NCBI RefSeq assembly: GCF_037975245.1 | Contig: NC_092564.1 | Span: 16,634,984-16,698,983, forward strand | DNA: 64,000 nucleotides | Direction: 5' to 3' | Source: Apostichopus japonicus | Lineage: Eukaryota; Echinodermata; Holothuroidea; Aspidochirotida; Stichopodidae | Part shown: piece after piece, positions 50,018 to 60,731 of the stretch | Numbering within the stretch: the stretch's first letter is position 1 | Layout of the letters: the number at the start of each line of letters is the position of its first letter | The notes under the pieces: generated by a model | Seen by the model: only the letters and a program-made list of their open reading frames with translations | Told to the model about the DNA's origin: nothing | Database searches by the model: none | Translations under genes and position numbers: made by a program

Positions 50018-52109
50018 GACAGTATGCAAATATTTCTTCTGGCATGCTGCGTGTCTGCCTTGAGTGGAAAGACTTTCACAATGTACAAACAAATGTGGAA
50101 CACGTTCTAATGTTTACACCTTGATAATATCGATGTCATAATTATGTCAACCTGAGATGTATGATTTATCTATTCCTAAACCCCACTAAATTTAGACCAT
50201 GCATATACCGAACAAGATTGTAACCTGTAGAGTTGAATAATTTATGGCCACATAATAGATTTACCATCGTCTGTAATATTATACCACATCCATCCATTTT
50301 TAAGGTATTATACTACACTGTCATAAGTCACACACATGCATGTAGACCGTAACATTAACCCTACGACGACATTAATGAGATGACCTCTGACCGTCCAAAA
50401 TCAGTCGTTAATGTCAGACGGCATTTCTCTTTCTGTTTTTTTCACCCGCCTTTCACATCTATGGTTTCGATCTCATTTATCATGTCAAGTTTATTGGTTA
50501 CATAGCCGTTCGACTGTATGATGCCAGTCTACTGCATGCATGTATGTTAACAAATACCGTAATGCCGCCTTTTTTGATGTCGTTTTTCTATGTCGTTCAC
50601 AGAAACATGCACTATACAGATATAAAAACAAATCGGCCTATTTTTAGTCGATTCACTCAACGTATACGAAAGATAAATTTAAAGTCAAATACCATGTGCT
50701 CTCATGTCTTGTATGTTTATAGGTTCATGACAACGTGAGAACGCACAACCACATGATCTATACCCACACAAATTGTTCAGGTTCCCATGCATGGCAAATC
50801 ATCAGCAATGCATCCAAGAATTTCTTAAACAAATGCGATTTGGACATCTTGGAAGTAATCCATCGCTTGAGTGTGAAGAGCATGGAACGCCAAAATAAAA
50901 TGCACACCAGATATGAGAATGATCCACAGATATGTCCATGTTTTAAATTGTACGGTAATGTTCATTTGGATGTATCGCACTGCTGTAAGAATGACATGCA
51001 CATGATGTCAAACAAACGTAGCAGATTACAAAAAAATTGATAAACTTCATAATTTCTATATAGTGTGGTGAGCCTATTTGCACGAATGCAGAATGCCAAG
51101 GGGCTCTGCAAATATGATGATGTTAGGAATAGCCTAAACATGATACATTATATGTCTTTCTGTGGTTGTGTTACTTGTTTACATCAACTATACATATACA
51201 GTGATATTACTTCATGTCAGCAACATGTAAACATACATTATGAACATTATCTTTCAGACTATGGGCATATCTTTCCGACCATCATTACATCTGGTAATCC
51301 CTTTGGCGTTCCACATGAACGTGGATTTAACAAGATTTGACAACTGCTGATTCAAATTGCCCGACCTGTCTATCACTCGGTATTTTTAGAGTTATTATTT
51401 ATTTTATATATTTAATTTTCATTTGAGTAAAATCTTCACAACTTTGATAAAATATGATATATACTTTTTTGGAATAAAAACAAAGCGTTGTAGCTTGAAG
51501 GATATATAAAACACTGACACACACGCCCACACAAAAATCAATGAACAGCCGTAAAGGATGATTGCGTTGATTTAAAGAAAACTTAAAGATAACAAAATAT
51601 AGCCTCAGTTTTTGGCGTAATTATTAAAATTGGTGATAGCATGGAGTAGCAGTAGCAGTTAGCGTTGAACTGTGGAGATGACGTAATCTTCTAATTTTAC
51701 TTAAAGCAGCAGTCCGGATATTTAACATGGTGTTAAGGTGAATGGCTAGAACACTCATCTAGCTATTATCGAAAACCCATTTGTATTTAAAACGATAATG
51801 TTATTTTCTACCGACAAGATTTTAATAGACAAATTACTGAACCTCAATTATACTAGATATTAAGTATCCTTGGTTATCTGATAACCATATTCCACTTCCT
51901 GTCAATTTTTATGAAATGTAGGAAATTTTCTTCTCATTCGTGCAATGTGCAAAATTACTGAAAAGAAAACATTTATTTAATTTTCCCCCCTAGATGCCTA
52001 TACAAAAAGAATATGATAGGATGGAAATATCATGCTGTAAAAGCGTGGTAGGCAGACCATGAGCATCGCATAGTATTATTATTGAAAGAAATAAACAAGA
52101 CTTGAAGCT
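50018..52109. other. Intergenic, no gene seen
   Basis: AT-rich. Two neighbouring open frames (50735-51040 and 51065-51340; 101 and 91 codons) have no recognisable domain and no splice or regulatory context, so I do not call them genes. Confidence 0.55.
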
Positions 52110-52117
52110 TCGGCTAC

Positions 52118-52501
52118 CAAGGGCGTAGGAACCGGGGGCTGGGGGGCGCCAGCCCCCCCCCCCAGTGAAAAATATGGGGGCGGAAGTATCATTCCGCCCC
52201 CCCCCCCCCGCTTCGCAAGTCAGAAAACCCCTTTTTCATTTCCAAATGAGAAAAAAAGCTCATTTGGAGCTGCACCAAATTGCAACAAAGGCCAGGTGAA
52301 AATGCAAAATTATTTACAAAATGGAGTGGGTGTTGAAGTGTGCTATATTGCACCAAATTGCATCTGAGGCCACCTGGAAATGCCAAAAAAAATTGCATTT
52401 CCAGATTTTTTTTAAGACCTCCCCTTAGACCCCTCCCCCATGCCGGCCATCAGTCTTCAGCCCCCCCCCCCCACACTCAAAAGTACCTTCCTACGCCACT
52501 G
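52118..52501 (-). mobile_element. hAT-like MITE family B, copy 2 (inverted)
   Basis: Ends CAAGGGCGTAGGAACCG and, inverted, CAGTGGCGTAGGAAGGT. Flanked by exact 8-bp repeats TCGGCTAC (52110-52117 and 52502-52509). Long C runs lengthen this copy to 384 bp. Confidence 0.93.
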
Positions 52502-52509
52502 TCGGCTAC

Positions 52510-53239
52510 AACATTTAAGAAGGACGTTATAAATGTAGAGCCTATATGCACCTGTATTTAAAGAGGCATAGTAGTTATCTTGCAATACGGCATCAGATGT
52601 TTTATAAGTAAACAGTATTGGAGTTTGCCTAGTTATATATTCATACCCGGACGTATAGGCTATCTTCTTGAAAGTGAACACATAAAAACGTTGGTTCTCG
52701 AGCTGTCGAGAGAACCTGGCAAACTCGTTTCCTCTATATTGCCACTTAGTGAAGATGTCGATTAATCCACTGATTGGTTTAACTTACCTAACGACAATGG
52801 ATTCACACCTCTCAAGACACGGTATAAGATTGCTACTAAATAGCCATTTTCATATATAAATATATATAATACGATGTGATGAATGTGACGAGTCAGTGAA
52901 ATTTCCAAGTATCATGCAATTATTCGTCCATAATGGAATATTTTGAAGGAATTTTTATTTTTACAGTGTACTGACTTAAAAGCTAATTATTGTTCGTGCA
53001 ACTTTCAAGAGGAGTAGAGTGTTAATGGAGAGACTTTGAGAGGAAGTGGATTTGTCTAAGAAATTCTGCTACAGATTTTTTTCTAGTGAAGATCTTATTC
53101 TCTACTTGGGATTCCTTTCTCTGCTGTTTCGTTCTTTCCTTCTTCCCGTGAATTTTTCGATCATTGCCATCAGTTAATGTGTTTAGTGATATTCCAGCTA
53201 TTCATACAACGAAGATTTGATCAGATCAATTATTCAGAA
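52510..53239 (+). promoter_or_regulatory. Upstream region and probable 5' UTR of the receptor gene
   Basis: No convincing core promoter can be named. A pyrimidine-rich stretch ending GCCATCAG at 53172 could be a splice acceptor, so an upstream noncoding exon is possible. An upstream in-frame ATG at 53177 has T at -3, a weak context. Confidence 0.35.
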
Positions 53240-54355
53240 ATGGCGGGAAATATTTCCTATTGGGATCAGCAATCGAACAGTATGTGTTCCAGCTTTGACT
53301 GTTACAGTATCGATCTAGATTTCGAATCGATATATGATCAAATTGACCCGCGAGAGAACACATTCTTGTTCGACGTTTTCCTCTTGAGTATTCTGTCATT
53401 TTTCGGTGTGATAGGTAACACCGGTCTTCTCTTGTCGGTGTGTCGGAGTCCACGATTACGAACCTCGGCCAATATTCTACTCACGAATCTGGTCGCCGGC
53501 GACCTCCTCTACATTCTGATCTCGGTTCCATTTTTCGTTGAACATGAAAGACATCCAAGCTGGCAGTTTGGCTCAACGTTGTGTAAATTAATCAATGCCG
53601 GTGAAATCACCGCACAGGGAGTTTGCGTATTTTCTATTACCTCTCTCAGCGTAGAGCGATATACCGTTCTGGTACGCGATACGACTGTTCATCGGTTTGT
53701 TCGACGGTACCGTAGATGGTTCGCGATATGTATCATATGGACTGTATCGATTGCAACCGCGGTGCCTGTCTTATTACTCGCGGAAACCCGCGGTAGTCGG
53801 TGCGACTACCTTCCCATAGCCGATAGTTTTACTAAGGTGTATGAAATTGGACGATTAATCGTTCTTTACGTATTCCCGATGATCACGATAGCATGGTTTT
53901 ACCTCGGTATCGCCAAAACGCTTTTCGTTAGTGCCGGTGAATTTGCCAGCGAATCCCAGCCTGGCGTGCGTCATTTCAACGCTCGAAAGCGATTAGCTAT
54001 CACGGTGTTAATTATCGCGGTCTTTTTCGGTTTGTTTTGGATGCCATATTATCTACATGTCATTCTATTTCGATTCCATCCACATTTTGGCTCCCACGGC
54101 GCGACGGCAATTTATCGACGAATGTATTACTTTGCAGCTTTGTCGAACTCCTGTCTTAATCCTTGGATAGTATACGTGATGAGTTCCACTTATCGGGCAA
54201 TTGTCGTTGACTTTCTGTCATGTAGGAAGAAAATGTCATCAAATTCTGTGTCCTTTTCTCGGTACCCCCAGGACAAGGCAGAACTCCGGGTAATGCGGGA
54301 CTCTCAGAGGAGAAGATATTCCCCTCCAAAGTCGACGAGGATATCGGAAGTTTAG
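53240..54355 (+). CDS. Class A peptide GPCR, bombesin/endothelin-receptor type
   Basis: An intronless frame of 371 residues. I start at the second ATG (GAAATGG, G at -3 and +4); the in-frame ATG at 53177 would add 21 residues. The extracellular N-terminus has an NIS sequon. TM1 is about 43-68 (GN at 59-60), TM2 78-99 (Asp88), then WQFG and Cys115, TM3 116-138 with ERY at 139-141, TM4 160-180, Cys188 in loop 2, TM5 203-227 (Pro213), TM6 251-276 (FWMPY), TM7 294-316. TM7 reads NSCLNPWIVY, an NPxxxY form known from bombesin and endothelin receptors, and WQFGSTLCKLINA with GVCVFSITSLSVERY fits the same group (also CCHamide receptors). Cys328 may be palmitoylated. The protein should act at the plasma membrane and couple a neuropeptide to G proteins; ligand unknown. 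Confidence 0.92.
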   Translation: MAGNISYWDQQSNSMCSSFDCYSIDLDFESIYDQIDPRENTFLFDVFLLSILSFFGVIGNTGLLLSVCRSPRLRTSANILLTNLVAGDLLYILISVPFFVEHERHPSWQFGSTLCKLINAGEITAQGVCVFSITSLSVERYTVLVRDTTVHRFVRRYRRWFAICIIWTVSIATAVPVLLLAETRGSRCDYLPIADSFTKVYEIGRLIVLYVFPMITIAWFYLGIAKTLFVSAGEFASESQPGVRHFNARKRLAITVLIIAVFFGLFWMPYYLHVILFRFHPHFGSHGATAIYRRMYYFAALSNSCLNPWIVYVMSSTYRAIVVDFLSCRKKMSSNSVSFSRYPQDKAELRVMRDSQRRRYSPPKSTRISEV

Positions 54356-54775
54356 CCTGGAAACTTCACGACTTTCTCGCGGCGAGCAATGCAAGTTATT
54401 CGGATGTCATTTGAAGGTCGTGGGACCCCAAATCTTCATTCTGTTGTTTTCTTCTTCAAAAGGACTGATGTAGTATACCGCAGATTATCATGTATGTGGT
54501 TTATCATTCATGTCGAGACGTATTAAATTTTGTTACAGTAAAAGGTCAACTATGGAACGCGAATAGGGCAAAATTATTTCGTTACTAAGTTTAACGTAAG
54601 TTTAGACAACGACGTAAGTTTAGACAACGGAATTTTAGACATCAACGTGAGTTTGAGCAACAGCGTGGTAAAACAGCAGCAACAACTTTAATTAAAGTTT
54701 AAAATTTAGCATTTGCGAAACACATCTCCATTACAGAGAAAGAACATTGTAATAAATAAAGAAAAACTTTGAATT
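54356..54775 (+). other. 3' UTR of the receptor gene and polyadenylation signals
   Basis: Overlapping AATAAA motifs occur at 54751 and 54755, about 400 bp after the stop codon. A small repeat of GACGTAAGTTTAGACAACG precedes them at 54600-54630. Confidence 0.5.
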
Positions 54776-55688
54776 TAGGAACACGGTTGTGACGTCATAC
54801 TTAGGCTTGATTAAATGTTCATCGTTGTGTGTGAAGAAACATTATATCTGTGATATCTCACAAATGGAATGAGATTTTTTCTACTTAATTTCTTATTTGT
54901 TGTTATTGACAGTTATCTCTATCACATAAAGCAATAATGACTGTATAGGGTTTGTAAATAAAAAGACACTTTAGTTTTATTCCATTCGTCGAGCCCCCAA
55001 TTCAACTAAAATTAATATGTTGCAATATTCGTTTTCGACACATCCATTCAATATCGGAAAACTTATACAATACTGCTGACAACAGTATTTGTTTTGTGTT
55101 CAGGCTTCCCCAGTTCCCATCCCCTCCTCAATGTTCGAAAATTGTGCCGTGGCAGCCTTCACCCATTTTTATTAAGCCCTTGCTTCTCCGTTGCTATAGT
55201 CATACCCGGCCAATCGGCCATTCTCTCTTTTGAGTTGTAAATACTGCTTCACGTCTGTTGAAAAAAAAATATTACGTTTGCATAACTTCGGTTTCCACTT
55301 TCGATGACTTTTAAGACTGAAGTTTCCTAGAACAATGCATGTCATTAGTCAGTTAAAAAATAATGGAGAAGAATAATTGACAAAAATAATAAAACAAGTG
55401 TTTTGTTGTTGTTGTTGATATGTCTGATATTGCAATTTGAGTGTGATTTATTGTGCTATAAACATGTATATGTACGACGAAATTTTCAGGCTACAACTGA
55501 TATAACTTTGATTAAACTGAGCAATATGATATTTCATGATGCCGTGTTGCGCATGCGTATAAAGTGCAAATCGTGGGTGTAAATGAAGAAAGATACTCAC
55601 ACTATATCTTTCCACGGGTTTGACAAAATCCCGCCAACTTTGTTCAAGCAACTCACCTTTGTGACCGGAACTTCAGCACGCGTTAGAC
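54776..55688. other. Intergenic, no gene seen
   Basis: AT-rich with A runs and GTT repeats; nothing recognised. Confidence 0.6.
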
Positions 55689-55691
55689 TAA

Positions 55692-55934
55692 AGGCCGGTC
55701 ACATCTGCGCGATTCAACACGCGATTCAACTCGCAACTAAAATCACGCGAATCAGAAAAGTTGCTTCTGAGAAGTTGCGCTGATTAGGACATTGCTCCAT
55801 TGCAAATCAACCCAAATCGACGGCGCAACTTTTATTGCGCAACAAGTTGATACCCGTGTCTAACTACGCGATTCAACCTTCAATTGTATTGCGAGTTGCA
55901 TCGCGTGTTGAATCGCGCAGATGTGACCCGGGCT
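55692..55934. mobile_element. Foldback MITE, PIF/Harbinger-like
   Basis: Long terminal inverted repeats of about 45 bp: left AGGCCGGTCACATCTGCGCG, ATTCAACACGCGATTCAACT; right, inverted, AGCCCGGGTCACATCTGCGC with the same continuation. Direct TAA on both sides (55689-55691, 55935-55937) fits the 3-bp duplications of PIF/Harbinger elements, though three bases are weak evidence. Inner short repeats of TTGCGC occur too. No coding capacity. Confidence 0.75.
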
Positions 55935-56080
55935 TAAGAATGGTGTTCACATTGGATAACGCGCGCGTCATCAAAAACAGCAAGGGTCATAGGTGGTCCC
56001 TCGAGGTGGGGTGGGGGGGGGGGGTCACGACTGACACTGTACAGTTTTAACTAATATCACCAATTACGGGTTCCGATACC

Positions 56081-56386
56081 GGTGCTGTGGCCGAAATGGA
56101 TAAAGGCGGAGACATTTGAAGCAATGAGGCTCGGCATCGGGAGGTTCCGGGTTCGATGCCCGGCAGGGTCGTAGTAAGGTGAGTGTTTCATTAAGAGCAA
56201 TCTACGGTTTTTCCAATCTGATATGACTATCTGAATTGAACAGATTCCAAATTTGAGTTAAAATGTTGAATTGGAAGCCACCCGACGTGTAAGTTGTAAT
56301 CCATAAGCCCTTGCGAGTTTCTCCCACGTTTGTGGTCGCTTAAGCGTCGTAAAAATAATTGCTGATTATTATTATTATTGTTATTA
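56081..56386 (+). mobile_element. tRNA-derived SINE with (ATT)n tail
   Basis: Bases 56081-56172 resemble a type-II (Ser/Leu) tRNA: A-box TGGCCGAAATGGATAAAGGC, T-arm CCGGGTTCGATGCCCGG. The acceptor stem GGTGCTG/CAGGGTC has one mismatch and two wobbles, and the anticodon stem is poor, so it is not a working tRNA gene. An unrelated body follows, ending with GATTATTATTATTATTG. It differs from SINE family A. Confidence 0.75.
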
Positions 56387-58686
56387 GGTTTGCATGCGAC
56401 CATGGAGCTATTACCGAACCTACACGTTCTTCCGATCGTTAACAGGAAACTGTTGTTGTCTGTGGGCGGGGGTCAGTCGTAAGACTATCTGTCTTCACGA
56501 TTTTCCACGTAAAGATGGTTAAGTTGAATAACTGTGACTAACATTAGCTGGATAACCTTAGCTGAATAACCCTAGCTGAATAAATAAACTAAGGCTGATG
56601 AAGTTTCCGCGAAGAGACCGTCTCAGTATCTTGGTCCAAGAACTAATCTGAAATGTATACCCCTGGAAATTCCTGCTTGTTTAACAACAACACCAAAAAC
56701 CCAAAACCAAAAAACAAGGTTTACTTGTTTTGTCAACTAGAACTAACACCTGAAGCTTATCAATAAAAAAAAAAAAATAAGAAAGCCATAATCTTTGTTA
56801 TGAACTATGAATAATGTTTTGGAAAATTCTCTAAGAACTATATGCAAGTGTTGTCCTAGATAATATAACACAGTTTTACGGTATGAAAAGCATGCAATTT
56901 ACAGATTCTATTCGCTATCGGCCGCTACACTGGGACCCCCCCCCCCCCCAGAGATGCAGTACCGGTAAATTAACCTTTATGGGACACAGAAAGTAAACAC
57001 GTTATCAGATCATTGCAAGCGCAATTTCATATACACTTTACAACCCGTGATTTGATAACGCGCGCATTATCCTAAGTGAACGCACCCAAAAATAAATTCC
57101 ATGGAACTCATCCACTCTGTATAACCACTTTAAGGCAGGAATACGGGTTAGCATCTCAAGGTTTCCAATCAATGACATGGTACGTTTGGAATTTATTCAA
57201 ACAATGTTTACTTTTATTTATTTGTATTATATTGACATTTTTTGGGGCGGAATATTTAAGAATGTTGTATATACCCCGTAAAGAATAAACGTATTTCATA
57301 CTGTTCAATATTGTTTCTGTCTGTTGAAGCTAGTAGTTGAAACTAATTGAAAGTCTTTAAATTGTTTTCCTTCCCTTTCCATGCCCTGCCCTATATATCC
57401 TTCTCCTCTCTCCCTTCCCTCCCTACCCTCTTCCCTTCCCTATGGTTGCTTTCTCATACTGAATGTTCTTAAACTGTTATAGTTTCTCTCTTACCGTTAC
57501 TGATTCTTGTTTACACTCTTCTAGACCAGATGCTTTCATTTATCAACCTACAAAATGATTGCCCTCTATACCGGGTGGGTACCTTAATGTCAGCTGTGGG
57601 AGAAGGATCCTCTAGACGATTGTTAAAGATACAGTCATGCCTGACAATTCCAGAAACGTCAACTGGGGATCTAATAAAAATATAAATAAATAAAAGAGTA
57701 CGTAAAAAGGAAAGGGCGAAGGAAAGACGAAAGGTTGAAAGTTGAAATATTTCGTCTGTAAGAGTTGTTGTTTCCTTGTTCGTAACTGAGAATTAGGTAA
57801 ATAGTCTGGTAGTTCTTATTATTAACAAGAAGGCATGAAAGAATTATTTATTAACACACGCTCTTATTTTGACATTTTGCAACAATAGAAATAAACACAG
57901 CGAGAGCCAAACTGTCCATAAATTTAGACCAAAGAATGAGTTCTTTTACTGTTATAGACACAAACATTTGTATATGCTAATTACCAGGCATACATAAAAT
58001 GGATTTGAAATGTGGTTCAATGTATCGGGGGCCATCACCACCACCACCACCACATCATCACCACTACAACCATCACCATCACCACCGTCCCCAGTACTAC
58101 CTCCATTATCATCCCACCCCACACACCCAAAAACATCTACCCCAAATTCACCCAATCCCATCCCCGCCACCATCCTCTTGTCGTTCCCAACCAACCCATT
58201 GCACATTACCTCTACCCCCCCCCCCCCCCCTCCAAATGACCGGAATAAACCATATGCATGGAAGGGCAGTGCGTCTGTGTCCTGATCGATTTTATTATTA
58301 TTGCATGCAATGAAGCTTCCAAAGATGTTATTTGTTAGATAATTTTAAGCGAAAATCCCCTCGAGTCCCGTTTAATCTTAAATTTATAGAAGACGTTTTC
58401 CTTCTGAAATGTCGAACGATCCCTTGAAGAAAATGTTTGTTCTCACCTCTTGAAGTTCAACATAATTCACGTACTAAAAAGAAAATAAACAAATAGTGAC
58501 ACGTCACTGAGTCGCTGTTAAACAAAATATCTCACCCTACCCCTATTCCCATCGGTACACCAGTCCCGCCTGGCTTTAAATGTAATCAATACCATGCCCC
58601 CCCCACCCCATGTGCTAGAAGTCAAATAATGGCCATTCATATTCAAATTTCAAACCTCAAACTATTTTCCTCACTAACTGTATACA
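56387..58686. other. Intergenic, no gene seen
   Basis: Contains a C run at 56936-56949, an ATAAATAAATAAAAG end at 57680-57695 that may mark an old retroelement tail, and a CAC/CAT repeat at 58025-58088. Confidence 0.55.
58025..58088. repeat. CAC/CAT trinucleotide repeat
   Basis: Imperfect CAC, CAT and ACC triplets over about 60 bp; the poly-His frame here is an artefact. Confidence 0.9.
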
Positions 58687-58694
58687 CTGAACAC

Positions 58695-59467
58695 CAGGCG
58701 CGGCGGAACGGGAAAATTATTGGGGGGGGGGGGGGGCTAATGTGTGGAGACTATCTAAGCGGAGCGCCACCATCGGTTGGCGCGGAGCGTATAAGAAAAT
58801 TTTGGGTTTTTCAAACCCCCAGATGGCCGGAAACGGCACTTCCCGAGTGTTTTATGCTGCGAATCCCTAGCCCTAAAATATGGGTCTCAAGCCTGCAATT
58901 TCTCAGATTGCACGTAAAATCTGTAAAAACATTGTAATTTGTATATTCGATGGTGTTTTAAGAGAGTAGCTATTACTCGTAGTGTACTTGCAAAGACGTT
59001 TTTGAGTGTAGTAAATTACCACTTGCAATTAAATGCAATAATTAAATAAATGTCATAAGAAAAAACAGAAAGCATTTCTTAATGTCAACAAATGGGTAAT
59101 TCCAAAACCATGTGCAGTTGCCAACAAATTTCTATGAACCAAGCACTGTCACCCGCCGCTTACCGGTACTCACACTCCACTGCCTCCACTTTTCACGGGG
59201 CGTGAAGACGCGGTTGGGGTGACAATGTGGTCTATAGCCAGGGGACGGGCCGAGGGTCTCCCAGCATTTACTAAAATTATTACACCTATAGTATACGTGT
59301 GCATCGGACAGATCGACAAGTATGCATTGAAAAATGGGCAGATGCACGTTTCGGAGCCTTGGTAAATATTGGGGAGGGGGGGGGGGCTTATCATGCATTT
59401 GCCCCCTCAACTTTTTCATTGGGGGGCTGAGCCCCCAAGCCCCCCCCCCCCGGTTCCGCCGCCACTG
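58695..59467 (+). mobile_element. hAT-like element (773 bp)
   Basis: Ends CAGGCGCGGCGGAACGG and, inverted, CAGTGGCGGCGGAACCG. Flanked by exact 8-bp repeats CTGAACAC (58687-58694 and 59468-59475). The left 200 bp (AAGCGGAGCGCCACCAT, GGTTGGCGCGGAGCGTA, GGAAACGGCACTTC) match the right part of 27057-28315 inverted, so the two form one family. No transposase frame. Confidence 0.9.
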
Positions 59468-59791
59468 CTGAACACGCATCGATGCATGTGAATAGTTAGG
59501 AGTGTGCAGCAAAACTCATGTAAAGTACTTTTGTTAAAAGTTTTGAGCACGATCAAATTTCGGACCAACTATGGATAGCTCTAATATTATGGTGGCTACA
59601 CGTCTCCTTTATTATTTCCTATTTTGTTTAACTTTTTTCTATTTTATTATCATTTTTCTGCAGATTTGTTAGATAGTTCATCAAATCCCCTTTACACAAG
59701 ATCTATCCTACAGAAACGATGCCAACTTTTCCCTCTGTGGGATCATTGCCCTTCTGTCGTATCATTATAGACTGACTTTGTAAAAGTGAAC

Positions 59792-60731
59792 TTAAAGGAT
59801 TGGTTCAGTTGTCATACATATTTATGTATAAAGAAACAAGGGCGTAGGAACCGGGGGGCTGGGGGGCGCCAGCCCCCAGTGAAAAACGTGGAGGGGCGGA
59901 AGTATCATTCCGCCCCCCCCCCACTTCGCAAGTCAGAAAACCCCTTTTTCATTTCCAAATGAGAAAAAAAATCTCATTTGGAGCACCAAATTGCATCTAA
60001 GGCCAGGTGAAAATACAGAATAAGTTTACAAAACGGAGTGGGTGTTGAAGTGTGCTATATTGCACCAAATTTGCATCTGAGGCCACCTGGAAATGCAAAA
60101 AATTCCAAAGGGGAGGGGGTGTCCCCCTCCCCTTAGACCCCTCCCCTAGGCCGGCCATCGATCTTCAGCCCCCCACCCCCACTCAAAAGTACCTTCCTAC
60201 GCCACTGTAAAGAAACACAATGGTGACAAAACTGTTCAAATATCTTTTTCGGTTAAAGAGATATTCAAGTGTAAAGTTTTATCAGATTGTGTAGAAACTG
60301 CTGATATCTGACTAGCTGTGATGTCACATCCTCACATTCCTGAAAAGTCTTTGTTTTTTTCTCTAAATATTTTGTGAGATTTCATGACTTTCAACCAAAA
60401 GATATGTCAGGAGATCTCATATTTGTCAAAGTAAGTATTTGAGATTAAACATCTGAAGAAGTTTTGATTATATTATTTTCAAATGTGTTAAAAAATGTAA
60501 ATTATTTTTAAAGAAATATATTCACAAATGTTAAGGAAGTGAGGATGTGACACTCACACCCTCACAGTAAATCTTTCTACACCAGTCGTTTTCAAAGAAA
60601 TTATGATATCTTCAAAGTGTCATATCTCCTGAACAGAGCATGCTATCATGGTAGTTTCTTCACTATTCTTTTTGTCTTTTTGTGCTCTTTCATACCAAAT
60701 AGACATGTCAACACCTGAACCAATCCTTTAA
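59792..60731. mobile_element. TTAA MITE family 2, interrupted by a hAT MITE
   Basis: Bounded by TTAAAGGATTGGTTCAGTTG and, inverted, TTAAAGGATTGGTTCAGGTG, including TTAA at both ends (59792-59795, 60728-60731). The inner part is AT-rich and noncoding. Without the nested insertion it would be about 560 bp. The first seven bases, TTAAAGG, equal those of family 1, which suggests mobilisation by related enzymes. Confidence 0.85.
59837..60207 (-). mobile_element. hAT-like MITE family B, copy 3 (nested)
   Basis: Ends CAAGGGCGTAGGAACCG and, inverted, CAGTGGCGTAGGAAGGT. Flanked by exact 8-bp repeats TAAAGAAA (59829-59836 and 60208-60215). It lies wholly inside the TTAA MITE, so it inserted later. Confidence 0.94.

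Noticed and set aside
50735-51340. Two adjacent open frames of 101 and 91 codons
   Set aside because: No recognisable domain, no splice context and AT-rich composition; likely chance.
56081-56172. Functional tRNA gene
   Set aside because: The A and B boxes are present, but the acceptor and anticodon stems pair poorly and a SINE body with an ATT tail follows.
57999-58313. Overlapping Pro/His-rich frames
   Set aside because: Artefacts of a CAC/CAT repeat followed by a C run.
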